From positions 1 to 32,431 of the forward strand of contig NZ_SVFW01000047.1 in assembly GCF_015056685.1 (NCBI RefSeq): a stretch of 32,431 nucleotides of DNA. Reading direction: 5' to 3'. A program made the translations under genes and the position numbers. Positions within the stretch are counted from its first letter, which is position 1. Every line of letters starts with the position of its first letter. The stretch comes from Butyrivibrio sp. (lineage in GTDB: Bacteria > Bacillota > Clostridia > Lachnospirales > Lachnospiraceae). The notes beneath the pieces were generated by a model, which had not been told where the DNA came from, did no database searches, and saw only the letters and a program-made list of their open reading frames with translations. Shown in pieces: positions 21,677-30,448 of the stretch.

Positions 21677-22639
21677 ATGATTAGAAGCCAGATTGACACA
21701 AATATAGGTGATAGGGAATTTGAACTTCTTGAAGACCAGGACCATATGGAAGAGGTGTGGAAGGTAATGCAACCACGCCTTGAGCAGTATGTGGACGAAT
21801 ATCTTGAAGGTGTTTCTCATTATAAAGATAAGCCTACTCCGGGTGACAGTTATGCAGCATTGCTGGCTGAGATGATAAAGAAAAATGACAGGCTTCATGA
21901 CAAATATCATGACTTATTTGATATGGATCTTATGGAAGAGGAGTATGCCGAAGATACAGAAGGATTTAAGTCTGTAACGCTGAAAAAGGAATGCGATGTG
22001 ATAAACAAGGCTTTACAGAGTAAATCTGAAGCAATGGGCGAATGGAAGAGTAAGTTCTATGGATGTAAGAGCCAGCAGATATACGATACATTCTACAATA
22101 TGATGTGCTTTGCAGAAGAGTATGATTCAGACATGACAGAGGAAGAACTTGAGTCTGTAGATACAATAGAAGACATAGGTTTAGCACAAATGAGTGAAGA
22201 TGCTTGTTACCAGACCGGTGTTCTTGGCTTTGGAATAGTTTCGAATATATTAAATCACATGTATCCAAGAGTCTTTCCGGGAAATTATAAGGCAGGAGTT
22301 TATTCTTTGCATTTTCTTACAAATAAAGGCCATGGCGTTAATATGCCATCGGATAGCTCTGAATTCCTAATGGTAAAAGATGACTCTTATTCCAAAACTG
22401 GAATTATAGAGACAGAGCACAATTACTACTTCCCATATCAGACATTTGGATTATACTCTTTGCGCATATATAGGTATATGGAAAGCAGGATAAAAAACCG
22501 TTTTAAGAAAGATTTTCCATCTGATTACAGATATTTGCTAACAAATGATTTCTATGAATATGTAACGAGTGTTCATAGACAGGATATAGCAACTTTATGC
22601 GGAAACGATGACATGCTTAAGTTCAATACGATATGGTGA
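21677..22639 (+). CDS. Unrecognised protein, first gene of helicase operon
   Basis: 320 aa, start after TTGGAGG. Acidic and apparently soluble, with no membrane segment or signal. Possible landmarks are the acidic helical N-terminal third, CKSQQIYDTFYNMMCFAEEY (about 129-148), and a C-terminal region rich in aromatic residues (ETEHNYYFPYQTFGLYSLRI, then YRYMESRIKNRFKKDF). No Walker, nuclease or protease motif is visible. It is separated by only 3 bases from the RecQ-like helicase gene and shares its promoter. In two- to four-gene defence operons with helicases such an orphan protein is often the sensor or effector, but here that is only inference. Confidence 0.8.
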   Translation: MIRSQIDTNIGDREFELLEDQDHMEEVWKVMQPRLEQYVDEYLEGVSHYKDKPTPGDSYAALLAEMIKKNDRLHDKYHDLFDMDLMEEEYAEDTEGFKSVTLKKECDVINKALQSKSEAMGEWKSKFYGCKSQQIYDTFYNMMCFAEEYDSDMTEEELESVDTIEDIGLAQMSEDACYQTGVLGFGIVSNILNHMYPRVFPGNYKAGVYSLHFLTNKGHGVNMPSDSSEFLMVKDDSYSKTGIIETEHNYYFPYQTFGLYSLRIYRYMESRIKNRFKKDFPSDYRYLLTNDFYEYVTSVHRQDIATLCGNDDMLKFNTIW

Positions 22640-22642
22640 TTT

Positions 22643-24247
22643 ATGAGTAAAGAAGAATTATTGAAAAAATACTTTCCAAAGGTGAAAGAGTTTAGGGATA
22701 TACAAGAGCCGACAATAGATGCGCTAATTGATGGCGAAAAGGTCCTTTGCTTGATGCCAACGGGCGGAGGTAAGTCTTTGATATATCAGATTGCGGGACT
22801 AGAAATAGGAAAAGCAACTCTGGTTATATCTCCGTTGGTCGCTCTTATGAGCCAGCAGTGCAAGCAACTCACAGCACAAGGTCTTTTATCAGTCAATTTT
22901 TCTGGCATGGATTATAGAAAACAGTTTAAAACCATAACAGATATGGCAAATGGAGTATTGCCTAAATTCATTTTTACATCCCCAGAAAGAATATCTAATG
23001 ATGGATATCTGGAATATATGCTTACAAAAAGAAAAAATGATATCGGTCTGGTTGTTGTGGATGAAGTACACTGTGTTTCTCAGTGGGGAGAAGGATTCAG
23101 ACCTGCGTATAGGAATATACCTTTGTTTATGAATCGTATTTTTGGCAATGAATGGCCAAGGGTATTATGCCTCACAGCTACTCTTAATGAGAAACAACAG
23201 AAGCAGATCTGTGATGAATTTAAAATCACCAAATTGATTAAAGGCGAAAATCTTTGGAGAGAAAATCTACATTTAGAGATTATCAATCTTAAGGACGGAA
23301 AAGATGAGACAAAAGATGATGAGCTGGAGAGGATAATAGAAAAACATAAAGGGGAAAAAATCCTTGTCTTTGCACATAGAAAGAAAGGCAATAAGGGTAC
23401 TACTCGTTCACTTTATGAGAAATATAAAGATAAATATGAGGGTGTGGCTTTTTTTGACTCCGATATAAGCGATACAGACAAGGAAACTGTTTTACAGGGA
23501 TTTGCTTCAGGGGATATTAAGATCGTTTTTGCGACTTCAGCTTTTGGTATGGGTGTTGATATAGGAGATATTCGCGTAGTAGTGAATTATCTTATTTCGG
23601 AAACTGTTGAGCAGTACTATCAGGAAGTTGGACGTGGTGGAAGAGATGGTGCCCCTTCATATGGATATCTGATCTACACAAATCAGTCAAAGCGTGGACG
23701 GCGTATGCTTCTTAATCAGACATTATGTACGGAAACCACATTGACTGATGAGTGGGATAACAGAAAACTAGAGGATGGGCAGCCATTCAATCATGCTTCC
23801 TATGAGACAATGACTGAAGAGCAGCGGACAGCTTTCGCACTGCTTATGGATTATGGAGTAATATCCGTTGTTGCGAAAGGGGTTCAGTCGATAAAATGCT
23901 TTGACGGAGTTACAAAAGAAGGAAAGGAATTCCTTGAAGAATTAAGTGAGTTTTCTAAGTCAGGACTTATGAAGATCATAGCGAAAAAATCAGGTGAAAA
24001 CATTAGTACATTGAGCCTGAAAATATGGGATAAGTGCATTAGTGGAGATATTAAGATGAAAGCAGCTCCAAGCAAGGCGCTTTTCTACACTATAAACAAA
24101 GAAATGACTGATGAAATTAAGGCCCAGATACTAAAGGATCAGGAACAGAAAAAAGAATCTAGAGTGGCAGCTTTCGAGCGATTTGTCGATGGAATTGAGG
24201 CGGGGAAAACAGCTGAACAGTTAGTAAAAGAGGCACTTGATATTTAG
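22643..24247 (+). CDS. RecQ-like superfamily 2 DNA helicase
   Basis: 534 aa. Motif I LMPTGGGKS (37-45), motif Ia VISPLVALM, motif II DEVHCVSQWG (140-149; RecQ has DEAHCISQWG, so Val replaces Ala) followed by FRPAYRNI, motif III LTAT, and the second RecA domain with VFAHRK, AFGMGVDIGDIRVVV and motif VI QEVGRGGRDG. These are RecQ features. The canonical RecQ zinc-binding Cys cluster and HRDC domain are not evident; instead there is a unique C-terminus of about 170 aa after residue 360. It unwinds DNA with ATP, probably in partnership with the NERD-helicase encoded 9 bases downstream. Not the housekeeping RecQ, judging by the divergent C-terminus and context. Confidence 0.88.
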   Translation: MSKEELLKKYFPKVKEFRDIQEPTIDALIDGEKVLCLMPTGGGKSLIYQIAGLEIGKATLVISPLVALMSQQCKQLTAQGLLSVNFSGMDYRKQFKTITDMANGVLPKFIFTSPERISNDGYLEYMLTKRKNDIGLVVVDEVHCVSQWGEGFRPAYRNIPLFMNRIFGNEWPRVLCLTATLNEKQQKQICDEFKITKLIKGENLWRENLHLEIINLKDGKDETKDDELERIIEKHKGEKILVFAHRKKGNKGTTRSLYEKYKDKYEGVAFFDSDISDTDKETVLQGFASGDIKIVFATSAFGMGVDIGDIRVVVNYLISETVEQYYQEVGRGGRDGAPSYGYLIYTNQSKRGRRMLLNQTLCTETTLTDEWDNRKLEDGQPFNHASYETMTEEQRTAFALLMDYGVISVVAKGVQSIKCFDGVTKEGKEFLEELSEFSKSGLMKIIAKKSGENISTLSLKIWDKCISGDIKMKAAPSKALFYTINKEMTDEIKAQILKDQEQKKESRVAAFERFVDGIEAGKTAEQLVKEALDI

Positions 24248-24256
24248 GAGGAAGCA

Positions 24257-25957
24257 ATGGCAGTTTTTATTCCAAGTGTTAAGCCGGAAGAGTTTAATAA
24301 CAGCTATGGAGAAATGAAAGTATACGAAGCGTTGAGATCGTTGGATGATCAGTATACAGTGTTTTATTCACTTAGCTGGGTGGGAATAAATGAGAAGAGA
24401 TCTGTGGGAGAAGCAGATTTTGTTATTGCGCATCCGCAAAAAGGGATATTTGTAATAGAAGTTAAATCTGGAGAAATCGAATACAAAAAGGGTGATTGGA
24501 TACAGACAAACACAAAAAGTGGAGTTTCAAAAGTGATACACCCGTATGATCAGGCCAGGAAGAGTCAATTTGAGTTGTTGGATAGATTGTCTTCTTCAAT
24601 AAGTGATTTCAGATTGCCGATGATGTGTTATGGAGTATGGTTTCCGTCAGTCGATATAAAACCTAATGCTCCGCTTCCACCAGAATCTCCAATAGAAGTT
24701 ACACTTGATATAACTAGCTTGGACAATCCAATTAAGGCAATAGAAAAGGCATATTCATATTGGGCCACCAAGTATCGTCAGGTTACGCTTGATCAAGCGC
24801 AGTTTCAGAAGGTCATAAATGTGTTGTGCCCACATTTTCATGTTGTTCCTAAGCTGAAGACTAAGATAGAAGAATTGGAAGATACATACATTCAGCTGAC
24901 TAAACAACAAGTCTCCCTATTGGATTTTCTGGAGGAACAAAAAACAGCTGTAATACATGGGCTTGCAGGTACAGGCAAAACGGTTATCGCAGTGGAAAAA
25001 GCAAAAAGACTTGCTGCTCAAGGTCAGCAGGTGCTATTTCTTTGCTATAACAGTTTCTTACGGGATTCATTAAAGAATAATAATAGTATTCCAAATGTTA
25101 CTTTTCATAATGCTCATTCCCTGGCTTTTGAAATAATGGGATCTTCAGATGCACCTATGAACCGTGTTTTGGAGGAATTTGAGGAGTACTTAGAGGAAGT
25201 ATTTGATGAAGATAGTTGGGAGTATTCGAATATAATTGTTGATGAGGGGCAGGATCTTGATGATAGGCTCCTTAGCAGATTATATGAGCTGGTAAAGAAT
25301 AAAAAGGGATGTATATATGTGTTTTACGATAAGAACCAGTTTATCATGAAGAATAAGCTCCCCAAATGGATAGAAGAGGCTGATTGTAAGCTAGTACTTC
25401 ATAAGAATTGCAGAAATACCGCTGAGGTATTTAAAACATCGTGCAGCATTATGGGACTGGATGAAGTCTCTTATAATGATGTTCATGGTGAAACACCATC
25501 CATCAACTTCTATACTACTGAAAAGGAATTAAATGGAATAGTGGAGAGCTTTCTTAAGAGAATAACGGAAGAAGGCTTGACGGCTTCAGATGTTGTTATT
25601 CTTACGGCGACTACAGAAGATAATTCCTGGGTAGACGTTAATAAGAAATATGCTGGAGTAGAACTTACATCTACTGCAGAGCCTGGTAAGATATTGTTTA
25701 CTACAATTAGGAAGTTCAAGGGGCTCGAGGCTGAGGCGATATTGATAGTTGATGCATCAATGCTTGCACTACAGAATCCTGAGAATAGAAGATTATTATA
25801 TACCGGTTCATCACGGGCAAAGAATTTGCTGAATATTGCAATGTTGGAAGATGTTGAGACAAGCGCCTATGGAGATTATTTGAGAAGTATTGCGCCTAAT
25901 CGTAATGTCCCCAAGAATAAAAAAGGACTAAAACGGTTGTTAAATGTAACAGTATAA
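24257..25957 (+). CDS. NERD nuclease domain fused to SF1 (UvrD/DUF2075-like) helicase
   Basis: 566 aa, start after AGGAGG. The N-terminal NERD domain (about 15-125) shows Glu19 in YGEMKVYEAL, Asp54 in VGEADFVIAH and the E-x-K pair Glu68/Lys70 in GIFVIEVKSG, a complete PD-(D/E)XK-type active site. The helicase part starts with Walker A HGLAGTGKT (235-242); Walker B IIVDEGQDLDD (Asp329-Glu330), motif IV-like HKNCRNTAEV, motif V TIRKFKGLEAEAI and motif VI YTGSSRAKNLL follow. NERD-helicase fusions act in DNA processing and appear in phage-defence proteins such as Nhi. Here it follows a RecQ-like helicase, giving a nuclease plus two helicases of different families in one operon. Confidence 0.88.
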   Translation: MAVFIPSVKPEEFNNSYGEMKVYEALRSLDDQYTVFYSLSWVGINEKRSVGEADFVIAHPQKGIFVIEVKSGEIEYKKGDWIQTNTKSGVSKVIHPYDQARKSQFELLDRLSSSISDFRLPMMCYGVWFPSVDIKPNAPLPPESPIEVTLDITSLDNPIKAIEKAYSYWATKYRQVTLDQAQFQKVINVLCPHFHVVPKLKTKIEELEDTYIQLTKQQVSLLDFLEEQKTAVIHGLAGTGKTVIAVEKAKRLAAQGQQVLFLCYNSFLRDSLKNNNSIPNVTFHNAHSLAFEIMGSSDAPMNRVLEEFEEYLEEVFDEDSWEYSNIIVDEGQDLDDRLLSRLYELVKNKKGCIYVFYDKNQFIMKNKLPKWIEEADCKLVLHKNCRNTAEVFKTSCSIMGLDEVSYNDVHGETPSINFYTTEKELNGIVESFLKRITEEGLTASDVVILTATTEDNSWVDVNKKYAGVELTSTAEPGKILFTTIRKFKGLEAEAILIVDASMLALQNPENRRLLYTGSSRAKNLLNIAMLEDVETSAYGDYLRSIAPNRNVPKNKKGLKRLLNVTV

Positions 25958-25997
25958 TTATGGGGGGTTATGTCCGTTGAAGGAAGGAGTTTGGGTA

Positions 25998-26619
25998 ATG
26001 GGTATTTTTGATGGGTTTAAGCGTAAAAAAAATGACGCAGGATATAATGAGTCGTCCCGAGATTCAAGAGATGAAACGTCAAACAGCAGAAGATAACAGA
26101 GAGATAGAATTCCTTCAAAATGCGGATCGTCAGTATGAAACCGACAACGATATAGAGAAGCGCATAGCAGCTTATGAATCCATTCTGAAAAAAGGAACCA
26201 GATGGAATAGTTTCAATTTCCATTTATCTCTTGTATCAATGTATGTAAAAACAGAAAGAAATAATGAGGCGTGGGGACATCTTAATTTTATTTCTATGCA
26301 GTTTCCGGGGGAATATGAGACTCAGAAAATTCGCCATGAGCAATTTAAGATATTAAAGAAAGAGAAGAATTACTTAAATGCGCTTAGAACACTGTCTGTT
26401 TATCATGTCCTTTATACGAATACCCCTAAAGGATCTATTTTTGATGTTGAGAAGTTTATAAAAGAGGGAAAAACTACGGCAAAGGGTTTGGGATTGAGTG
26501 ATGATCAGTTTAGGGCTCTGGCCAACAGGCTTAATTATTCTGCACATAAGTATCCTAATAAGGAAAAAGATGTAATCGCTATTTATGACAGTTTTGCCAA
26601 GGAGCAGGGACTTGTCTAA
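25998..26619 (+). CDS. Small helical (TPR-like) protein with apparent frameshift in an A8 tract
   Basis: The strong ribosome binding site AGGAAGGAG (25981-25989) serves ATG 25998, which reads MGIFDGFKRKK, a typical N-terminus, but after the A8 run at 26025-26032 this frame stops within 33 codons. The main frame (TTG 26008 or ATG 26011 to 26619) has no ribosome binding site and continues as MTQDIMSRPEIQEMKRQTAE and then helical, repeat-like sequence to the end (about 200 aa). With seven A residues the two would join seamlessly. So this is a one-base insertion, a sequencing error, or expression by slippage on the A8 tract. The helical pairs suggest TPR-like structure; function unknown. Last gene of the helicase operon. 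Confidence 0.65.
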
Positions 26620-26822
26620 ATTATGGATTTATCAATTTTAGCTCAATTTGCACTCAATGACAAATTCAAAAAAGTACGCTCCAAATTAAAAAGACAGCCG
26701 TTTGGCTCTGTTAGGGGATTTTATCTAGAATAGATCCCAGGCTCTCGACTGTCTGTGGATACTATATCAGATAATGGATGTTTTGAACAGCTCATATAAG
26801 AGACTTTTAGGTGAAGATCATT

Positions 26823-29045
26823 ATGAATTCAAAAAGAATCTATACTTCTATCAGCATAGCCCTCCTTTTCCTGGTGATATCTCTGGGTGTTTTTATCATG
26901 CCCGTCATTGCATCGTCTGATTCCCCTACTCAAGAATTTACAATTGGAGTGCCAATAGACAGGTGTCCTATGTTTTACATTGACAACGATTCCGGTGAAA
27001 TCGTAGGAATCGGAGTAGATCTCATGAAATCAGCCGCTAAGGAAGCTGGTTTTGAGGTCGTATTCAAGGCCATAAGTGAACCTAATCTTAAAGAAGCTCT
27101 TGATAATACTGAGTATGACTTGGTTATGCCCTTTGGCAGTGCTGTTACAAGCGCATCTGGGGACGCAACCATCGTATCAGAAAATCTCATACAAACCCCA
27201 TTTACCATTGTCAATACTGGTAAACAGTCTATTTCTGACATAAGTGCCATTAGAATCGGAATGTTAAAATCACAGGGCGGGGTCGCAGAAACTGTAAAAC
27301 AGTTATACCCTGGAATAACGATAATCCTTTACGATTCCATGGCTGACTGCATTAAGGCGCTTAGAAAAAACGAAGTAGATGCACTTTTGCATAACTCATA
27401 TACTTGGAGCTATGTGCTTCAAAAACCATCCTATAAGGATCTTAAAGTACAGCCTTCTGCCATGTTTTCAATGGATTTTCGTGCCGGCACTCTTGATACC
27501 GCAGAGGGAAGAAAACGCATTGAACTTATAAATGAAGGAATTACAGCTATTCCTGAAACCAAAAAGCAGGCTATAGCCCTTGATTACACTACTAGAGATC
27601 TATATGTGTACTCTTTCTGGGATTACCTGTATCAATATAAGTATTTCCTTATTGTCGGGACTATTCTTTTTATTGCGCTTGTTATTATGCTTGTCTTAAG
27701 ACAGAAATCATATTTCGAAGAACAGAAGGAAAAGATGCGACTAATGGAGGATATCGATCCTCTCACCGGCGTACTTAGTCACAATGGTTTCAGGAAAAAG
27801 GTTGAGGAACTCCTTATCAATAACCCAGATACGGCATATACGATATCGTATAACAACATAAAGGACTTCAAGTTTATCAACGACAGCTTTGGATGGAAAG
27901 TGGGAGATGAGCTGCTAAAGTTCTGGACAGAGAGAAGTCTTGAAATTCTTACGGATAAAGAGGCCATGGGAAGGTATGATGGAGACCACTTTGTAGTTCT
28001 TCGCTGCATGGGTGGCAATGAGCAGATTCTTCAGGATGAAAAATATGTTCTAGCCCCTGTCCGTAATTACTTAAAAGATCGCGGCAAAGATTTCATTGTA
28101 AGGTTCTGCACCGGCATATATGTTCTTATGCCGGATGACTATAAGGATATAAACGTAGATAAGATGCTCGACTATGCCCGTATTGCCGAGAGAAAAGTAA
28201 GAGAAACCAAGAAAGAAGGATTTGAGTTTTATAATCCAACGCAGTGGGACAGAGGTAAGCAAAGCGCAGGAATAGTAAGCCGTCTTCCTGCAGCTGTTGA
28301 GTCAGGGGAAATACAGGTATGGTATCAGCCACAGGTAAACTATAAGACAGGAAAGATAACAGGTGCAGAGGCTCTTTGCCGGTGGAACAGTAAAAAGAAT
28401 GGGAATATTTCTCCTGGAGAATTTATTCCTATTCTTGAGGAGGCAGGGCTCATCTACGATCTTGATTGTCATGTGTGGGACACTGTATGCAAAGACTTAA
28501 GACGTTGGAATGAACAGGGTAGAGATATTTGTGTGTCTGTAAACCTTTCAAGACAAGATATTGTAAAGAACCCCGATGTGGCAGAGCATTTTAATACTTT
28601 AAAAGAGTTCTATAACCTGTCGCCAAAGCAGCTTCGTATTGAGATAACGGAAAGCGCATATGTTGAGAACTCAGATGTCATCATAAAGACCACCACTAAG
28701 CTTCGTGAGGCTGGCTTTGAAGTTGAGATGGACGATTTCGGTAGCGGATACTCATCACTAAATATGTTAAAAGAAGTAGTTTTAGATCGAATTAAGCTTG
28801 ATCTTCGATTCATCACAGGCTCTGGAGATCAAAAGATGGGGCGGACGATACTTAGCTACATGGTTCAGATGCTCCAAGCTATTGGAACCTCCCTCATTGC
28901 AGAGGGTGTGGAGACGTTGGAACAGGCAGATTTCCTCGGAAGCCTTGGATGTGAGGAAATGCAGGGGTATTACTTCTACAAGCCCATGCCGGTAGATGAG
29001 TTTGAGAAACTTGATGGATTTGAAAAGAAATCAGATTTGAAATAA
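26823..29045 (+). CDS. Membrane sensor: SBP_bac_3 - degenerate GGDEF - EAL phosphodiesterase
   Basis: 740 aa from ATG 26823 (AGGTGA at 26809-26814); GTG 26811 is possible but lacks a ribosome binding site. N-terminal signal/TM helix (about 6-30), periplasmic-type amino-acid-binding domain (about 38-260; VDLMKSAAKEAGFEV), TM helix (about 276-293), GGDEF domain (about 312-470), EAL domain (about 480-735). The GGDEF signature is degenerate (RYDGDHF), so cyclase activity is doubtful. The EAL set is intact: AEALCRW, SVNLSRQD, EITESAY, MDDFGSGYSS, DRIKLD, IAEGVET and QGYYFYKPMP. It should hydrolyse c-di-GMP in response to an extracellular ligand. It is the only gene of this kind in the window. Confidence 0.93.
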   Translation: MNSKRIYTSISIALLFLVISLGVFIMPVIASSDSPTQEFTIGVPIDRCPMFYIDNDSGEIVGIGVDLMKSAAKEAGFEVVFKAISEPNLKEALDNTEYDLVMPFGSAVTSASGDATIVSENLIQTPFTIVNTGKQSISDISAIRIGMLKSQGGVAETVKQLYPGITIILYDSMADCIKALRKNEVDALLHNSYTWSYVLQKPSYKDLKVQPSAMFSMDFRAGTLDTAEGRKRIELINEGITAIPETKKQAIALDYTTRDLYVYSFWDYLYQYKYFLIVGTILFIALVIMLVLRQKSYFEEQKEKMRLMEDIDPLTGVLSHNGFRKKVEELLINNPDTAYTISYNNIKDFKFINDSFGWKVGDELLKFWTERSLEILTDKEAMGRYDGDHFVVLRCMGGNEQILQDEKYVLAPVRNYLKDRGKDFIVRFCTGIYVLMPDDYKDINVDKMLDYARIAERKVRETKKEGFEFYNPTQWDRGKQSAGIVSRLPAAVESGEIQVWYQPQVNYKTGKITGAEALCRWNSKKNGNISPGEFIPILEEAGLIYDLDCHVWDTVCKDLRRWNEQGRDICVSVNLSRQDIVKNPDVAEHFNTLKEFYNLSPKQLRIEITESAYVENSDVIIKTTTKLREAGFEVEMDDFGSGYSSLNMLKEVVLDRIKLDLRFITGSGDQKMGRTILSYMVQMLQAIGTSLIAEGVETLEQADFLGSLGCEEMQGYYFYKPMPVDEFEKLDGFEKKSDLK

Positions 29046-29074
29046 TGTACGAATGGCTTAACAGGCAAAAGTAA

Positions 29075-29112
29075 AATTGGTGCCCTAACATAGAGTTTAG
29101 GGCACCTTTTTT
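29075..29112 (+). terminator. Rho-independent terminator after the phosphodiesterase
   Basis: GGTGCCCTA/TAGGGCACC (29079-29087 and 29098-29106) followed by six T residues. Confidence 0.92.
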
Positions 29113-29200
29113 GTGATGGCCATAGGAAGATTACAAACTCTTTAGCACTTCTTTAGCACTTATATAGTGTTCTAAATTATAGAAAAGCAGCTATTTTATT

Positions 29201-29235
29201 AAGAGGCTTGCTAAGATAGCAGGCTTCTTTTTTTG
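29201..29235 (+). terminator. Second terminator-like hairpin
   Basis: AAGAGGCTTGCT pairs with AGCAGGCTTCTT (two G-U) around AAGAT, followed by a T tract. Between the two terminators lie two tandem copies of CTTTAGCACTT (from 29140). No gene is seen between 29046 and 29339. Confidence 0.75.
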
Positions 29236-29339
29236 GACATATCCCTAATAAAGGTAATACCGCATTTAAGCTACTACCTCATAAAAGGAAACTGTTGCAT
29301 TATTTTATTATGAAATATTGAGAAATAGTGGGCGGGGAT

Positions 29340-29546
29340 ATGATATCATACGACAGACTCTGGGTATATATGGATAAACATGATATATCGCAGTACAAGT
29401 TGATCAATTCTGGAATCAGTCATTCTACTCTGACCAGGCTTAAGAGAAACCAGTCAGTAAACATGGAAACGATTGATAAGCTTTGTAATATATTGGATTG
29501 TGATGTAGAACAGATTGTTCAGTGTGTAAGAACTCCTGAGAAATAG
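29340..29546 (+). CDS. Small XRE-family HTH regulator
   Basis: 68 aa from ATG 29340, preceded by GGCGGGG; GTG 29328 is in frame but lacks a ribosome binding site. MISYDRLWVYMDKHDISQYK is the usual opening of short Cro/C1-type regulators in Firmicutes; the recognition helix lies in SGISHSTLTRLKRNQSVNME and the end is CNILDCDVEQIVQCV. The whole protein is one HTH domain. It is probably autoregulatory and may control the adjacent ICE genes (inference). Single gene, upstream of a region with operator-like repeats. Confidence 0.88.
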   Translation: MISYDRLWVYMDKHDISQYKLINSGISHSTLTRLKRNQSVNMETIDKLCNILDCDVEQIVQCVRTPEK

Positions 29547-29650
29547 AACCAGTTTAGAATTGAATGTATTTGTTGGACGGGACTGTGGCTTTTGGCTGCA
29601 GTCTTTTTATTGTGCTTTAGAGGTTTAAAAATCTAAAGCATTTTTTGTGT

Positions 29651-29663
29651 CTTCCGGCTCTCG
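29651..29663 (+). repeat. Left arm of 13-bp inverted repeat flanking an HTH gene
   Basis: CTTCCGGCTCTCG, exact reverse complement of 30255-30267. The two arms enclose about 590 bp holding one regulator gene and its operator region. Confidence 0.65.
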
Positions 29664-29691
29664 AAGGTTACGTAATCTGCAATGAAAAAAC

Positions 29692-29743
29692 TGCGTAATG
29701 CGCGGTCATAAATGCGTATTACGCGGTGTTAGTATCGCGCGGT
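29692..29743 (+). promoter_or_regulatory. Operator array upstream of HTH gene 29774
   Basis: TGCGTAATGCGCGGT (29692-29706) and TGCGTATTACGCGGT (29713-29727) match in 13 of 15 positions with a 21-bp period, two helical turns; a third CGCGGT is at 29738-29743. TATAAT at 29755-29760 is only 14 bases before the start codon. The array is unusually GC-rich for this neighbourhood and fits binding sites for the regulator encoded next. Confidence 0.5.
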
Positions 29744-29773
29744 TTTTAGTAGATTATAATTCGAGGTAGCAAT

Positions 29774-30235
29774 ATGGCATATAAAAGATCAAAGCATCGA
29801 GACACAAGTGATAAAAGACCTGAGAGTTTGAAGGGTAAGAAATTCAATAAGGTCGCAGGTACCAATCTTAAGACGTTACAGGATAAGGTGGAATGGACTA
29901 ATGTACAGATGGCAACTCTCCTTGGAGTAGGAACAAGTAGCTACGACAGGATGGTTAATGGGGAGATTGCTTTAAGTCCGGAGAAATTATCAATACTTTA
30001 TTACAACCTGAATGCAGATCTGCACAGGCTTATTGGAAATGATAATAATTGTGATGTGCTGAGACACGAGACAGAGAGTGAATTTGATTTCGGTACGGCA
30101 ATAAGCAGTATTATCATGGATATACAGAATACAGACAGCTACGACGAAAGGGCTGAGAAGATTCTTTACATGTATTCTGAGTTTGGAAAGATGATTGCTT
30201 ATCTCATGAGACCAGAGGGTCGGGATAAGAAGTAA
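29774..30235 (+). CDS. XRE-like HTH regulator
   Basis: 153 aa, start after CGAGGTAG. Basic N-terminus (1-30), then an HTH region (about 33-80: LKTLQDKVEWTNVQMATLLG, GTSSYDRMVNGEIALSPEKL) resembling Cro/C1 proteins, and an acidic helical C-terminal part (about 95-150) likely to mediate oligomerisation. It probably binds the CGCGGT repeats directly upstream and regulates itself (inference). The gene is bounded by perfect 13-bp inverted repeats. Confidence 0.7.
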   Translation: MAYKRSKHRDTSDKRPESLKGKKFNKVAGTNLKTLQDKVEWTNVQMATLLGVGTSSYDRMVNGEIALSPEKLSILYYNLNADLHRLIGNDNNCDVLRHETESEFDFGTAISSIIMDIQNTDSYDERAEKILYMYSEFGKMIAYLMRPEGRDKK

Positions 30236-30254
30236 CTAGATTGCGTTAAGTAGC

Positions 30255-30267
30255 CGAGAGCCGGAAG
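30255..30267 (+). repeat. Right arm of 13-bp inverted repeat
   Basis: CGAGAGCCGGAAG, 19 bases after the stop codon of the HTH gene; partner of 29651-29663. Confidence 0.65.
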
Positions 30268-30336
30268 CTTTCACACTACTGATATGACGCGCTTTATGAG
30301 TTTTGGGGTTTTCAGTTTGACATAATATTAAAGGCT

Positions 30337-30384
30337 AAATACTGGTGCTGGGATGCTCTTTATTCCTACCAGTATTTTATTTTG
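30337..30384 (+). terminator. Terminator-like hairpin upstream of 30449 gene
   Basis: AAATACTGGT (30337-30346) and ACCAGTATTT (30368-30377) pair perfectly around a 21-nt loop, followed by TATTTTG. TTGACA at 30317-30322 lies before it without a clear -10. Confidence 0.55.
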
Positions 30385-30448
30385 TAAAAAAGGGGATTGT
30401 TTGGGAAAGTAACTATTGTTTGCGCTTTTATTATTGAGGGAAGAGATT

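Noticed and set aside
29139..29180. Tandem CTTTAGCACTT repeats and a loosely matching inverted copy as a possible ICE attachment site
   Set aside because: Only two short copies are present, there is no matching sequence at another boundary, and an integrase gene seems to lie beyond the window end.
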